NCBI RefSeq assembly: GCF_003993775.1
Contig: NZ_RJRZ01000020.1
Span: 1 to 63,834, forward strand
Source of the DNA: Frigidibacter oleivorans
Lineage (GTDB): Bacteria; Pseudomonadota; Alphaproteobacteria; Rhodobacterales; Rhodobacteraceae
DNA length: 63,834 nt
Direction of reading: 5' to 3'
The notes beneath the pieces were generated by a model. It was not told the DNA's origin. It saw nothing but the letters and a program-made list of their open reading frames with translations, and searched no databases. Positions 1 to 8,392 of the stretch are shown here, piece after piece; positions within the stretch are counted from its first letter, which is position 1; every line of letters starts with the position of its first letter. A program made the translations under genes and the position numbers.

Positions 1-215
1 GGCGGGGTCCAGGCCTGCCGCGCCGGACCGCCCGCCGCCGGGGCCGCCGGGGCGGGGGCCGCAGGAACCGGGGCCGGCGCGCGCCGGCTGGCCGCCTCGG
101 CCTCGGCGAAGCGGTCCACGGGGACGTCGCCGATGGCCTCGTCCGCGCCCATCGCCCGCTGCCAGTCGAGCAGCGCGGCCAGCGTGCGGGAATCGAGACC
201 GTCGAGGTTCAGCAT
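1..215 (-). CDS. Uracil-DNA glycosylase, N-terminal fragment (runs off the window)
   Basis: Reading leftward from an ATG at 215, 71 codons are visible before the window edge. The N-terminus (MLNLDGLDSRTLAALLDWQ, then GADEAIGD and PVDRF) resembles the start of the family-4 type uracil-DNA glycosylases that sit beside pyrB in Rhodobacteraceae. An Ala/Pro-rich linker follows. The catalytic domain lies outside the window, so the assignment rests on this short N-terminal resemblance and on context. It is transcribed divergently from pyrB across a 112-bp gap. Family role: removal of uracil from DNA by base excision. Moderate confidence. Confidence 0.55.
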   Translation of the reverse strand, partial: MLNLDGLDSRTLAALLDWQRAMGADEAIGDVPVDRFAEAEAASRRAPAPVPAAPAPAAPAAGGPARQAWTP

Positions 216-267
216 GGCCGCACCCTAGGCCCGGCCCCGCCCGGGGTAAAGCGACCGCGTCCCGCCC

Positions 268-296
268 TTGCCGCCCGCCCCCCCGTTTGCGATAAG
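268..296 (+). promoter_or_regulatory. Probable pyrB operon promoter
   Basis: TTGCCG (268-273), a 17-nt spacer and GATAAG (291-296) form a sigma-70-like promoter 31 nt ahead of the pyrB start codon. It lies in the divergent gap shared with the glycosylase gene. Seen by eye only; the start of transcription would fall near 303. Confidence 0.45.
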
Positions 297-327
297 CGCC
301 CCGACACCCCCGAAGAGGAGCCCGCCC

Positions 328-1290
328 ATGTCGTTCCGCGCGCGTCACCTTCTGGGCATCGAGCATCTGGCCCCGGACGAGATCCGGGCGGTGCTGGATC
401 TGGCCGACCAGTATGTCGAACTGAACCGCCGCACGGTGAAGCGCACCGACGCGCTGGCGGGGATGACGCAGATCAACATGTTCTTCGAGAACTCGACCCG
501 CACGCAGTCCAGCTTCGAACTGGCGGGCAAGCGGCTCGGCGCGGATGTGATGAACATGACCGTCGCCCAGTCCAGCGTGAAGAAGGGCGAGACGCTGATC
601 GACACCGCGCTGACGCTGAACGCCATGCATCCCGACCTGCTGGTGGTGCGGCACCCCTCGTCGGGCGCGGTGAACCTGCTGGCCTCGAAGGTCAATTGCG
701 CGGTGCTGAACGCGGGCGACGGGCGGCACGAACACCCGACGCAGGCGCTGCTCGACGCGCTGACGATCCGCCGGGCCAAGGGCCGCATCCACCGGCTGAC
801 GGTGGCGATCTGCGGCGACATCGCCCACAGCCGCGTCGCCCGGTCGAACCTGATCCTGCTGGGCAAGATGGAAAACCGCGTCCGGCTGATCGGGCCGCCG
901 ACGCTGATGCCCTCGGGCGTGGCCGAATTCGGCTGCGAGGTCTTCGACGACATGGCGGCCGGCCTGAAGGACGCCGATGTGGTGATGATGCTGCGCCTGC
1001 AGAAGGAACGGATGGACGGCGGCTTCATCCCCTCGGAACGCGAATATTTCCACCGCTACGGGCTGGATGCCGAAAAGCTGGCCCATGCCCGGCCTGACGC
1101 CATCGTCATGCATCCCGGCCCGATGAACCGGGGGGTGGAGATCGACGGCACCATTGCCGACGACATCAACCGCAGCGTGATCCAGGAACAGGTGGAAATG
1201 GGCGTGGCGGTGCGCATGGCCTGCATGGACCTGCTGGCGCGCAACCTGCGCGCCGAACGCGGCCGCGCCGCGACCGGGGTGATGGCATGA
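328..1290 (+). CDS. pyrB: Aspartate carbamoyltransferase catalytic chain PyrB
   Basis: This 320-aa protein condenses carbamoyl phosphate with aspartate to carbamoyl-aspartate, the committed step of pyrimidine synthesis in the cytoplasm. The carbamoyl-phosphate loop STRT (about residues 56-59), HPTQ (136-139) and the HPGP motif with MNRG (262-268) are intact, and the length is normal for the catalytic chain. The ATG at 328 is chosen because GAAGAGGAG lies 8 nt upstream; a TTG at 268 would give an unlikely Pro-rich extension. The stop overlaps the rmuC start by 4 bp (ATGA), and pyrC' and plsY follow in the same operon. No pyrI regulatory chain is nearby. The neighbouring inactive dihydroorotase homologue suggests a PyrB-PyrC' holoenzyme as in pseudomonads (inference). 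Confidence 0.97.
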   Translation: MSFRARHLLGIEHLAPDEIRAVLDLADQYVELNRRTVKRTDALAGMTQINMFFENSTRTQSSFELAGKRLGADVMNMTVAQSSVKKGETLIDTALTLNAMHPDLLVVRHPSSGAVNLLASKVNCAVLNAGDGRHEHPTQALLDALTIRRAKGRIHRLTVAICGDIAHSRVARSNLILLGKMENRVRLIGPPTLMPSGVAEFGCEVFDDMAAGLKDADVVMMLRLQKERMDGGFIPSEREYFHRYGLDAEKLAHARPDAIVMHPGPMNRGVEIDGTIADDINRSVIQEQVEMGVAVRMACMDLLARNLRAERGRAATGVMA

Positions 1291-2936
1291 CCCCGCTGAT
1301 CGACTTCGCCGCCCGTCTGGACGCGGCGACGCCCCTGTGGCTGCCCTGGGCGGGGCTGGCGCTGGTGGCGGTCGCGGCGCTGGCGCTGCTGGTCTGGCGG
1401 CGGTCGGGGCGGCTGGCGCTGGCCGAGGCCCGCGCCGCCCGCGCGCAGGAGGCCGAGGCGGAACGCGGCGCGGCGCTGCATGCGGCCGAGGTGGAACTGG
1501 CGCGGGTGTCGGCCCTGCTGAACGCCACGGTGGACGAAAGCGCGCGGGTGCAGGCGGTGCTGGCCGACACCGCCGCCCGGGCCGACGAGGCGCGCCGCGT
1601 CCGCAACGACACCGAGGTGCGGCTGTCGCAGCGGACGGCGGAACTGGAGGCCGCGGCCGCCCGCGCCGCCCGGGCCGAACAGGCGCTGGTCGAGGCGAAG
1701 GGCCATGTCGAGAAGCTGCGCGAGACGATGGAACTGCGCCATGCCGAGGTGCTGAAACGCGCCGCCACCGCCGAACGCGACCTTGCCGCGCTGCGGGCGC
1801 AATCCGAACAGCAGCGGCTGGCGGGCGAAGAGAAGATCGCCCTGCTCGGCACCGTGCGCGAGGATATGGAGCGCAAGTTCAAGGAACTGGCCGACTTGTC
1901 GCTGAAGGCGTCGAGCGAGGAACTGACCCGCGCCAGCCGCGAAAGGCTGGAGGCGGCGCTGAACCCGCTGAAGGAACATGTGGCGCTGTTCCAGACCGAG
2001 CTGAAGGCGGTGCATGAAGGCGCGCTGCGCGACCGGCAGGCGCTGAAGACGGAAATCGAGATGCTGTCGCGCCGGTCCGAGGAAGTGTCGAAAGAGGCGG
2101 TCGCCCTGACCCGCGCGCTGAAGGGCGACAAGCAGCGGCAAGGCGCCTGGGGCGAGATGATCCTCGAATCGCTGCTGGAACGGTCCGGGCTGCGCAAGGG
2201 CGAGGAATACACCACCCAGGACAGCCATGCCGGCGACGAGGGCGGGCGGCTGCGGTCGGACGTGATCGTGCGGATGCCCAACGGCTCGGCGCTGGTGATC
2301 GACAGCAAGGTGTCGCTCGTCGATTACGAGACCTGCGTGAATTGCGAGGACGAGGCCGAGGCCACGGCTGCCCGCAAGCGCCATGTCATGGCCCTGCGCC
2401 GGCATGTCGACACGATCTCGTCCAAGGACTATGCGCGGGCGGCGGGGCACAGCGTCGATTACACGGTGATGTTTGTGCCGATCGAGGGCGCCCTGTCCGA
2501 GGCGCTGCGCGAGGCGGGCGACCTGACCGGATACGCGCTGGAACGGTCGGTGATGATCGCCACGCCCACCACGCTGATGATGGCGCTGCGCACCATCGCC
2601 AGCACCTGGACCATCGAGCGGCGCAACCGCAATGCCGAGGAGATCGCCAACCGCGCGGGGCTGCTGTACGAGAAGGTCGCGGGCTTCGTCGACGCGATGG
2701 AGACGCTGGGCCGCAACCTCGGCCAGGCGCAGAACGCCTATGGCACCGCGATGGACCGGCTGACCCGGGGCAGCGGCAATGTGCTGGGCCAGGTGGACAA
2801 GCTGAAACGGCTGGGCGCCCGCACCTCGAAGACCATCGGCAGCGATTTCGACGCCGAACCCGAAGCGCCGGGGGAACTGGCGGCGGCCGAGGATGCCGCC
2901 GGCCTGCCGCAGCCCCGGGACGATGCCGCGGAGTGA
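1287..2936 (+). CDS. rmuC: DNA recombination protein RmuC family
   Basis: A 549-aa RmuC-family protein. One hydrophobic segment (about residues 17-38) anchors the N-terminus. A long Ala/Glu/Arg-rich coiled coil follows (about 45-230), then the conserved RmuC nuclease-like domain (about 250-480), with QGAWGE, an [12 protein letters not shown] segment and VIDSKVSL. E. coli RmuC limits recombination between inverted repeats; its biochemistry is poorly defined. Here it sits inside the pyrimidine operon, overlapping pyrB by 4 bp and lying 4 bp from pyrC', so it should be co-transcribed with them. The acidic C-terminal tail (about 520-549) is not part of the domain. Family assignment is firm; the link to pyrimidine synthesis is only positional. 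Confidence 0.9.
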   Translation: MTPLIDFAARLDAATPLWLPWAGLALVAVAALALLVWRRSGRLALAEARAARAQEAEAERGAALHAAEVELARVSALLNATVDESARVQAVLADTAARADEARRVRNDTEVRLSQRTAELEAAAARAARAEQALVEAKGHVEKLRETMELRHAEVLKRAATAERDLAALRAQSEQQRLAGEEKIALLGTVREDMERKFKELADLSLKASSEELTRASRERLEAALNPLKEHVALFQTELKAVHEGALRDRQALKTEIEMLSRRSEEVSKEAVALTRALKGDKQRQGAWGEMILESLLERSGLRKGEEYTTQDSHAGDEGGRLRSDVIVRMPNGSALVIDSKVSLVDYETCVNCEDEAEATAARKRHVMALRRHVDTISSKDYARAAGHSVDYTVMFVPIEGALSEALREAGDLTGYALERSVMIATPTTLMMALRTIASTWTIERRNRNAEEIANRAGLLYEKVAGFVDAMETLGRNLGQAQNAYGTAMDRLTRGSGNVLGQVDKLKRLGARTSKTIGSDFDAEPEAPGELAAAEDAAGLPQPRDDAAE

Positions 2937-2940
2937 CCGG

Positions 2941-4233
2941 ATGACCACCACCTACCTGCACAACGCCCGCCTGATCGACCCCGAGACGCTGGAGGAACGC
3001 CAGGGCACGGTGATCCTCGACCGCGGCGAGATCGCGGTGATCGGCGCGGCGGTCGCGCCGAAGGGCGCGCGGGTCATCGACTGCGGCGGCAAGTGCCTCG
3101 CCCCCGGCATCGTCGATCTGGGGGTGAAGGTCGGCGAGCCGGGCGAACGGCACAAGGAAAGTTTCCGCTCGGCCGGGCTCGCCGCGGCGGCGGGGGGCGT
3201 GACCACGATGATCGTGCGTCCCGACACCACCCCCGCCATCGACAGCCCCGAGATGCTGGAATTCGTCACCCGCCGCGCCCGCGAGGCAAGCCCCGTCCGC
3301 ATCCGCCACATGGCGGCGCTGACCAAGGGCCGCGAGGGCCGCGAGATGACCGAGATCGGCTTCCTGCTGGACGCGGGCGCGGTGGCGTTTTCCGACTGCG
3401 ACCATGTCACCGGCAACACCAAGGTCCTGTCCCGCGCCTTCACCTATGCCCGCAGCCTGAACGCGCTGGTCGTGGCCCATCCGCAGGATCCGGGCCTGTC
3501 GGCGGGCGCCGCGGTGACCACGGGCAAGTTCGCCAGCCTGCGCGGCCTGCCCGGCGTGTCGCCCATGGCGGAACGCATGGGGCTGGATCGCGACCTTGCG
3601 CTGGTCGAGATGGCGGGCGTGCGCTATCACGCCGACCAGATCACCTGCGCCCGCAGCCTGCCGCCGCTGGAACGGGCCAAGCGGAACGGGCTCGACGTGA
3701 CGGCGGGGGTGTCGATCCACCACCTGACGCTGAACGATCTGGATGTCGGCGACTATCGCACCTTCTTCAAGGTAAAGCCGCCGCTCCGGTCGGAAGAGGA
3801 CCGTCTGGCCGTGGTCGAGGCAGTGGCCTCGGGCCTGATCGACATCATCTGTTCCATGCACACCCCGCAGGACGAGGAAAGCAAGCGCCTGCCCTATGAG
3901 GATGCGGCCTCGGGCGCGGTGGCGCTGCAGACGCTGCTGCCGGCGGCCATGCGGCTTTACCACGCGGGCCAGCTGACGCTGCCGCAGCTGTTCCGCGCGA
4001 TGGCGCTGAACCCGGCGAAGCGGCTGGGGCTGCCGCAGGGCCGGCTGGCCGAGGGCGCGCCCGCCGATCTGGTGCTGTTCGACCCCGACGCGCCCTTCGT
4101 GCTGGACCGCTTCACCCTGCGGTCCAAGTCGAAGAACACGCCCTTCGACGGGCAGAGGATGGAGGGACGGGTGCTGATGACCTTTGTCGGCGGCGAGGCC
4201 GTCTTCGACCATGCGACCGGGGGGACGGCATGA
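2941..4233 (+). CDS. pyrC: Catalytically degenerate dihydroorotase homologue (PyrC'-like)
   Basis: A 430-aa protein of the class I dihydroorotase/amidohydrolase family, usually annotated as dihydroorotase. Active enzymes carry a DxHxH zinc motif near residue 60, but here it reads DLGVK (59-63), so both histidines are missing. The catalytic Asp of the DHAPH-type motif is replaced by Met306 (ICSMHTPQ, 303-310) and the last His by Gln310. By analogy with the inactive PyrC' of Pseudomonas, it probably serves as a structural partner of PyrB, with a true dihydroorotase elsewhere (inference). The start at 2941 lies 4 nt after the rmuC stop. The stop overlaps plsY by 4 bp. The family fold is intact and there is no frameshift, so this is not a decaying gene. 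Confidence 0.9.
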   Translation: MTTTYLHNARLIDPETLEERQGTVILDRGEIAVIGAAVAPKGARVIDCGGKCLAPGIVDLGVKVGEPGERHKESFRSAGLAAAAGGVTTMIVRPDTTPAIDSPEMLEFVTRRAREASPVRIRHMAALTKGREGREMTEIGFLLDAGAVAFSDCDHVTGNTKVLSRAFTYARSLNALVVAHPQDPGLSAGAAVTTGKFASLRGLPGVSPMAERMGLDRDLALVEMAGVRYHADQITCARSLPPLERAKRNGLDVTAGVSIHHLTLNDLDVGDYRTFFKVKPPLRSEEDRLAVVEAVASGLIDIICSMHTPQDEESKRLPYEDAASGAVALQTLLPAAMRLYHAGQLTLPQLFRAMALNPAKRLGLPQGRLAEGAPADLVLFDPDAPFVLDRFTLRSKSKNTPFDGQRMEGRVLMTFVGGEAVFDHATGGTA

Positions 4234-4841
4234 TCCCGGTCGTCGACAACGGCCTGCCGATGCTGCTGGCGGTGGCGGTGCTGGCCTATCTGCTGGGCTC
4301 GGTGCCGTTCGGGCTGGTGATCACCCGCGCGCTCGGGCTGGGCGACCTGCGCAAGATCGGGTCGGGCAATATCGGCGCCACCAACGTGCTGCGTACCGGC
4401 AACAAGCCCGCGGCGCTGGCGACGCTGATCCTCGACAGCGGCAAGGGCGCGATCGCGGTACTGGTCGCCCGGGCCGTGGCGGGGGAAGAGGCGGCGCAGC
4501 TGGCCGGGTTCTTTTCCTTCCTCGGCCATGTCTTCCCGGTCTGGCTCGGCTTTCGCGGCGGCAAGGGGGTGGCAACCTTCCTCGGCACCATGCTGGCGCT
4601 GTCCTGGCCGGTGGGCCTGCTGTGCTGCGGCACATGGCTCGCGGTGGCGGCGCTCACCCGCTATTCCTCGCTGGCCGCGCTGGTCGCTGCGGCAACCTCG
4701 GTGCTGTGGATGACCTTCACCGGCGACGAGCGGATGATCCTGCTGGGGATCGCGATGACCGCGCTGGTCTATATCCGCCACGCCGCCAATATCCGCCGCC
4801 TGCGCGCCGGAACCGAACCGAAGATCGGCAAGAAGGGCTGA
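4230..4841 (+). CDS. plsY: Glycerol-3-phosphate acyltransferase PlsY
   Basis: A 203-aa polytopic inner-membrane enzyme that transfers the acyl group from acyl-phosphate to glycerol-3-phosphate, the first step of phospholipid synthesis. The signatures are intact: GSVPFG in the first loop, GSGNIGATNV (about 46-55), FLGHVFPVWLGFRGGKGVATFLG in the middle, and about five hydrophobic segments. The length is normal. The ATG overlaps the pyrC' stop (ATGA), making it the last gene of the pyr operon. It ends 3 bp from the convergent gshA stop, leaving no room for a separate terminator. Confidence 0.96.
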   Translation: MIPVVDNGLPMLLAVAVLAYLLGSVPFGLVITRALGLGDLRKIGSGNIGATNVLRTGNKPAALATLILDSGKGAIAVLVARAVAGEEAAQLAGFFSFLGHVFPVWLGFRGGKGVATFLGTMLALSWPVGLLCCGTWLAVAALTRYSSLAALVAAATSVLWMTFTGDERMILLGIAMTALVYIRHAANIRRLRAGTEPKIGKKG

Positions 4842-4844
4842 GCG

Positions 4845-6191
4845 TCAGAGCCGGGCGAGGTCGTAGAGCGGTTCCAGCCGCCCGCCCCATTCGCCCTCGT
4901 ACAGCGCCAGCAGCCGGTCCGCCGGGCATTCGCCTGCGGCCACCGCCTGCCGGAACGGCGCGAGGTGGATGTCCTCGCCCAGGCCCCGCGCCCGCAGGCC
5001 GGCCTCGGAAATGTCCAGCACCTGCGCCGCCAGATCGGCCAGCCGCACGCCCCCCGCCTCGCCTCGCAGCCCCTCGACCGAGGCGGCGACGCGCAGGCCC
5101 TGCCGCGTCTCGTGATCCCAGCCCTTGACCAGATCCCAGGCGGCATCCAGCGCCGACTGGTCGTAGATCAGCCCGACCCACAGCGCCGGCAGCGCCACCA
5201 GCTGCCCGCGGTCGCCCGCATCGGCGCCGCGCATCTCGATGAACTTCTTCACCCGCGCCTCGGGGAAGACGGTGGTCAGGTGGTCGGCCCAGTCCGACAG
5301 GGTCGGCACCTCGCCCGGCAGCGCCGGCAGCCGCCCGTTCAGGAAATCGCGGAACGACTGGCCGAGCGCGTTCACATAGCGCCCGTCGCGGTAGACGAAA
5401 TACATCGGCACGTCGAGAACCCAGTCCACCCAGGCCTCGTAGCCCATGCCCGGCTCGAAGACGAAGGGCAGCATCCCGGTGCGCGCCGCGTCCAGATCGC
5501 GCCAGATGCGGCTGCGCCAGCTGCGATGGCCGTTGGGCCGGCCCTCGAGGAAGGGCGAATTGGCGCAGAGCGCGGTGGCCACCGGCTGCAGCGCCAGCGC
5601 CACGCGCAGCTTCTGCACCATGTCCGCCTCGGACCCGAAGTCGAGGTTCACCTGCACGGTGCAGGTGCGATACATCATCTGGGTGCCGAGCGCGCCGACC
5701 TTGCCCATGTAGTCGGTCATCAGCCGATAGCGGCCCTTGGGCATCATCGGCATCTGCGCATGGGTCCATTCCGGCGCGGCGCCCAGCCCCAGGAACCCCG
5801 CCCCCATCGGCCCGGCGATCGCCGCCACTTCGGCCAGATGGCTGTCCAGTTCCGCCGCCGTCTGGTGCAAGGTCTCCAGCGGCGCGCCCGACAGTTCCAG
5901 CTGCCCGCCGGGTTCGAGGCTGACATTCGCCCCGTTCCGCGACAGGCCGATCAGCGCCTCGCCCTCGAGGATCGGTTCCCAGCCGAAACGGTCGCGCAGG
6001 CCTTCGAGGATCGTCAGGATCGAGCGGTCGCCGTCATAGGGCAGCGGCAGCCGGCTGTCGGTCAGGAAACCGAACTTCTCGTGCTCGGTGCCGATGCGCC
6101 ATTCCGCCTTGGGCTTTTCGCCGCGGGCGATGAATTCCGCCAGCTGTCCGACATGTTCGATTGGCCCGCCGCCGCTTTGTGGAATGGACAT
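4845..6191 (-). CDS. gshA: Glutamate-cysteine ligase (plant/alphaproteobacterial type)
   Basis: A 448-aa cytoplasmic enzyme joining glutamate to cysteine, the first step of glutathione synthesis. It belongs to the GCS2 lineage shared by plants and alphaproteobacteria. Conserved features include IGTEHEKFGF (about 33-42), the glutamate/metal-binding SLEPGGQLELSG segment (about 91-102), MMYRTCTVQVNLDF and KKFIEMRGAD. The start is the ATG at 6191. It is the last gene of a minus-strand run rsmE, GNAT, membrane protein, gshA, separated from its upstream neighbour by 63 bp. Length and motifs are complete, so it should be functional. Glutathione supply is relevant to the glutathione transferase encoded near 44 kb. 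Confidence 0.95.
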   Translation of the reverse strand: MSIPQSGGGPIEHVGQLAEFIARGEKPKAEWRIGTEHEKFGFLTDSRLPLPYDGDRSILTILEGLRDRFGWEPILEGEALIGLSRNGANVSLEPGGQLELSGAPLETLHQTAAELDSHLAEVAAIAGPMGAGFLGLGAAPEWTHAQMPMMPKGRYRLMTDYMGKVGALGTQMMYRTCTVQVNLDFGSEADMVQKLRVALALQPVATALCANSPFLEGRPNGHRSWRSRIWRDLDAARTGMLPFVFEPGMGYEAWVDWVLDVPMYFVYRDGRYVNALGQSFRDFLNGRLPALPGEVPTLSDWADHLTTVFPEARVKKFIEMRGADAGDRGQLVALPALWVGLIYDQSALDAAWDLVKGWDHETRQGLRVAASVEGLRGEAGGVRLADLAAQVLDISEAGLRARGLGEDIHLAPFRQAVAAGECPADRLLALYEGEWGGRLEPLYDLARL

Positions 6192-6254
6192 GGGCCCCTC
6201 GTGCCAGTGCTGCCGTCATTGCGCTGCCACAGGTGGAACGCGGCATCGGGCAAG

Positions 6255-6791
6255 TCAAGCCCGCCCGATCCTGCCGGCCGGCGGGCGGCGCCACAGTGGC
6301 GGCGGCAGGCCGGGGGCCGCCGCACCGTCGTCCGGCCCGGCCTGCAGCGCCGCCGCCAGCCGGCCGAGTTCGATGCCCGGCAGCACGGCGAAGGCATCGT
6401 GCAGCGCCGCGGCCCCCGCCGCATCGACCGGCACCAGCAGCGCCTGACCGTCGGCCTGCTTCAGCCGCCAGTGCGGCCGGCCGGCCAGCGTCACCAGCCG
6501 GATCTCGGCCAGTTCCGCCAGCGAGACGAACCCGCCCGACTCGGGACCCAGATAGGCGATCTGCGCCTCGTCGAACTCGACCAGACCGGGGGCCTGTGCG
6601 CCGCGGGCAAAGCGCATCCGCCGCAACCCCTGCCAGCCCAGCCCCAGCCCCGCCGCCGCGACCAGCAGACCCAGCGGCAGCAGCAGCCAGCCACCCAGCC
6701 ATGCCAGCCACAGCCCCGCCGCCAGCACCGCGCCCGCGGCGATCACCTCCTGCCAGCGGCGCAGGGCCGCCGCGACCTCGGGACGGATCAT
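6255..6791 (-). CDS. Conserved membrane protein of unknown function
   Basis: A 178-aa protein with two closely spaced hydrophobic helices (about residues 16-36 and 38-57). A soluble part follows (FDEAQIAYLGPESGGFVSL, then LVTLAGRPHWRLK) that resembles the small PH-like or bPH2 beta domains of bacterial membrane proteins. The C-terminus is Pro/Arg-rich. I do not recognise a named family. The start overlaps the stop of the upstream GNAT gene by 4 bp (ATGA), so it is very likely co-translated with rsmE and the acetyltransferase. The coding call is supported by this coupling and by the even codon use. Confidence 0.8.
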   Translation of the reverse strand: MIRPEVAAALRRWQEVIAAGAVLAAGLWLAWLGGWLLLPLGLLVAAAGLGLGWQGLRRMRFARGAQAPGLVEFDEAQIAYLGPESGGFVSLAELAEIRLVTLAGRPHWRLKQADGQALLVPVDAAGAAALHDAFAVLPGIELGRLAAALQAGPDDGAAAPGLPPPLWRRPPAGRIGRA

Positions 6792-7630
6792 GACGCGGCC
6801 ACCGTATTGGGCGCGTCGAACAGCACCAGCCGGTAGGCGCCGATCCGGCGGAACCCCACCGCCTCGTAGGCGCGCATCGCCGGCGGCCCCGAAGCGAAGA
6901 GGATCGCGCGGGAAACGCCCTGCGCCGCCGCCTCGGCCAGATGCAGCGCCACCAGCCGCCGGGCATGGCCCCGCCCCCGATGCGCGGGCGGGGTCCAGAC
7001 GCCGCCCACCTGCACCATGTCGGGCAGCACCGCGTTGAAGGCGGTCATCGCCACCGGCGCGCCCGCCTCTTCCAGCACCCGCAGCGTGCCGAGCGCGGTC
7101 TGCGCCGCGATCTGCCGCGCCGCCGTCGCCTCGTTGGCCGGGCCGGGCGCGGCGTTCAGCGCCTCGGCCATGTAACCGGCGCGCCAGCGGGACAGGAGCG
7201 GCGCGTCCTCGGGCCCCGCGGGGCGCATCCGCGAGGTGCCGGGCGGCACCGTCAGTTCGGCCAGCGCGAGGCGATAGAGCGGTTCGTCGCGGGCCAGCGC
7301 CGCCGGGGCGCCGTCGAGCCCCAGTTCCGCGGACAGCGCCTGCACCTGATCGGCAGCGCCGTTCAGTCCGGTGACGGCCTGGCCCGCCAGCACCGCCCGC
7401 GCGCCGCCCCCTGCCCCGCCGGGGCGCTGCACCAGCACCATCCCCTGCGTCGTCAGCGCCACCACACCGCCGACCGGATCGCCCGCCAGCCAGTAGCGCG
7501 TGGCGTAGGGGTCGGCGCCGCCGGTGACCCCGTGCGCCAGATTGGCGCGCAGGAACATCGACGTCTCGGCATGGCGCGCAAGGAACGCCTCCAGCGCCGG
7601 AATGTCGGCGGGCGTGGCCGGGCGCATCAT
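6788..7630 (-). CDS. GNAT-family N-acetyltransferase
   Basis: A 280-aa protein. The C-terminal half carries the GNAT acetyl-CoA-binding motif (VGGVWTPPAHRGRGHARRLV, about 208-227) and the family's beta-strand/helix ending AYEAVGFRRIGAYRLV. The N-terminal half (MMRPATPADIPALEAFL) looks like a second, degenerate GNAT-like domain, as in Rv0428c-type tandem GNAT proteins. The substrate is unknown. The ATG at 7630 overlaps the rsmE stop by 4 bp. A GTG/ATG start further upstream would add only a Gly-rich leader inside rsmE and is not preferred. It belongs to the rsmE-gshA operon. Confidence 0.85.
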   Translation of the reverse strand: MMRPATPADIPALEAFLARHAETSMFLRANLAHGVTGGADPYATRYWLAGDPVGGVVALTTQGMVLVQRPGGAGGGARAVLAGQAVTGLNGAADQVQALSAELGLDGAPAALARDEPLYRLALAELTVPPGTSRMRPAGPEDAPLLSRWRAGYMAEALNAAPGPANEATAARQIAAQTALGTLRVLEEAGAPVAMTAFNAVLPDMVQVGGVWTPPAHRGRGHARRLVALHLAEAAAQGVSRAILFASGPPAMRAYEAVGFRRIGAYRLVLFDAPNTVAAS

Positions 7631-8349
7631 TGCCAGTCCCCCAGCACCGCCTGCCACAGCGCGATGGCGGCCACCGCCGCGGTATCGGCGCGCAGGATGC
7701 GCGGGCCGAGGCTGACCGGCATCACGAAAGGCAGGCCGCGCAGGCGGGCGCGTTCGGCCTCGGAAAACCCGCCCTCCGGCCCGATCAGGATCGCCCAGGG
7801 TCCGGGCGCGGCCCCGGACAGTGTCTGCGCCGGTCCGGCCAGCGATTCATCGGCCCACATCAGTTGCCGGCCTTCGGGCCAGTCCGCCAGCAGCCGGGAC
7901 AGGGGGCGCAGCTCCGCCACCTCGGGCACGAAGGTGCCGCCGCATTGTTCCGCCGCCTCGACGGCATGGGCCTGCAGCCGGTCCTGCCGGATGCGTTCGG
8001 AATTGGTGTGGTCGGTCTGCACCGGCAGGATGCGCGCCGCGCCCAGTTCGGCGGCCTTCTCCACAATGAAATCCGTGCGCGCCTTCTTGATCGGCGCGAA
8101 GATCAGCCACAGGTCGGGCGGCATCCGCTGCGGCGCCGACCGTTCGACGCAGTCGAGCCGCCCGCCGCGCTTGCCGGCCTCCGCCACCGTCGCGGTCCAT
8201 TCGCCGTCGCGGCCGTTGAACAGCGCCACCGCCGCGCCCGCCGCGAGCCGCATCACCCCGAACAGGTAATGCGCCTGCGCCTCGGTCAGGGCGACGGATT
8301 GCCCTTGGCCGAGCGGCTGTTCTACATAGAGCCTGATCCTGCCCGCCAA
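7627..8349 (-). CDS. rsmE: 16S rRNA m3U1498 methyltransferase RsmE
   Basis: A 240-aa SPOUT-class methyltransferase that makes N3-methyluridine at position 1498 of 16S rRNA. Visible features are an N-terminal PUA-like domain (IRLYVEQPLG, HYLFGVMR), KKARTDFIVEKAAELGA in the centre, and the SAM-binding trefoil knot (LIGPEGGFSEAE, about 185-196, and SLGPRILRADTAA near the end). No ATG fits the conserved N-terminus, so I chose the TTG at 8349, which gives MAGRIRLY. The reading frame continues upstream but only into shadow sequence that overlaps ubiA. First gene of a four-gene minus-strand operon, divergent from ubiA. Confidence 0.93.
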   Translation of the reverse strand: MAGRIRLYVEQPLGQGQSVALTEAQAHYLFGVMRLAAGAAVALFNGRDGEWTATVAEAGKRGGRLDCVERSAPQRMPPDLWLIFAPIKKARTDFIVEKAAELGAARILPVQTDHTNSERIRQDRLQAHAVEAAEQCGGTFVPEVAELRPLSRLLADWPEGRQLMWADESLAGPAQTLSGAAPGPWAILIGPEGGFSEAERARLRGLPFVMPVSLGPRILRADTAAVAAIALWQAVLGDWQ

Positions 8350-8392
8350 GACCTTGTCCCGCCATCGCCTTCCCCAGAACAGGGCCGAGCCT

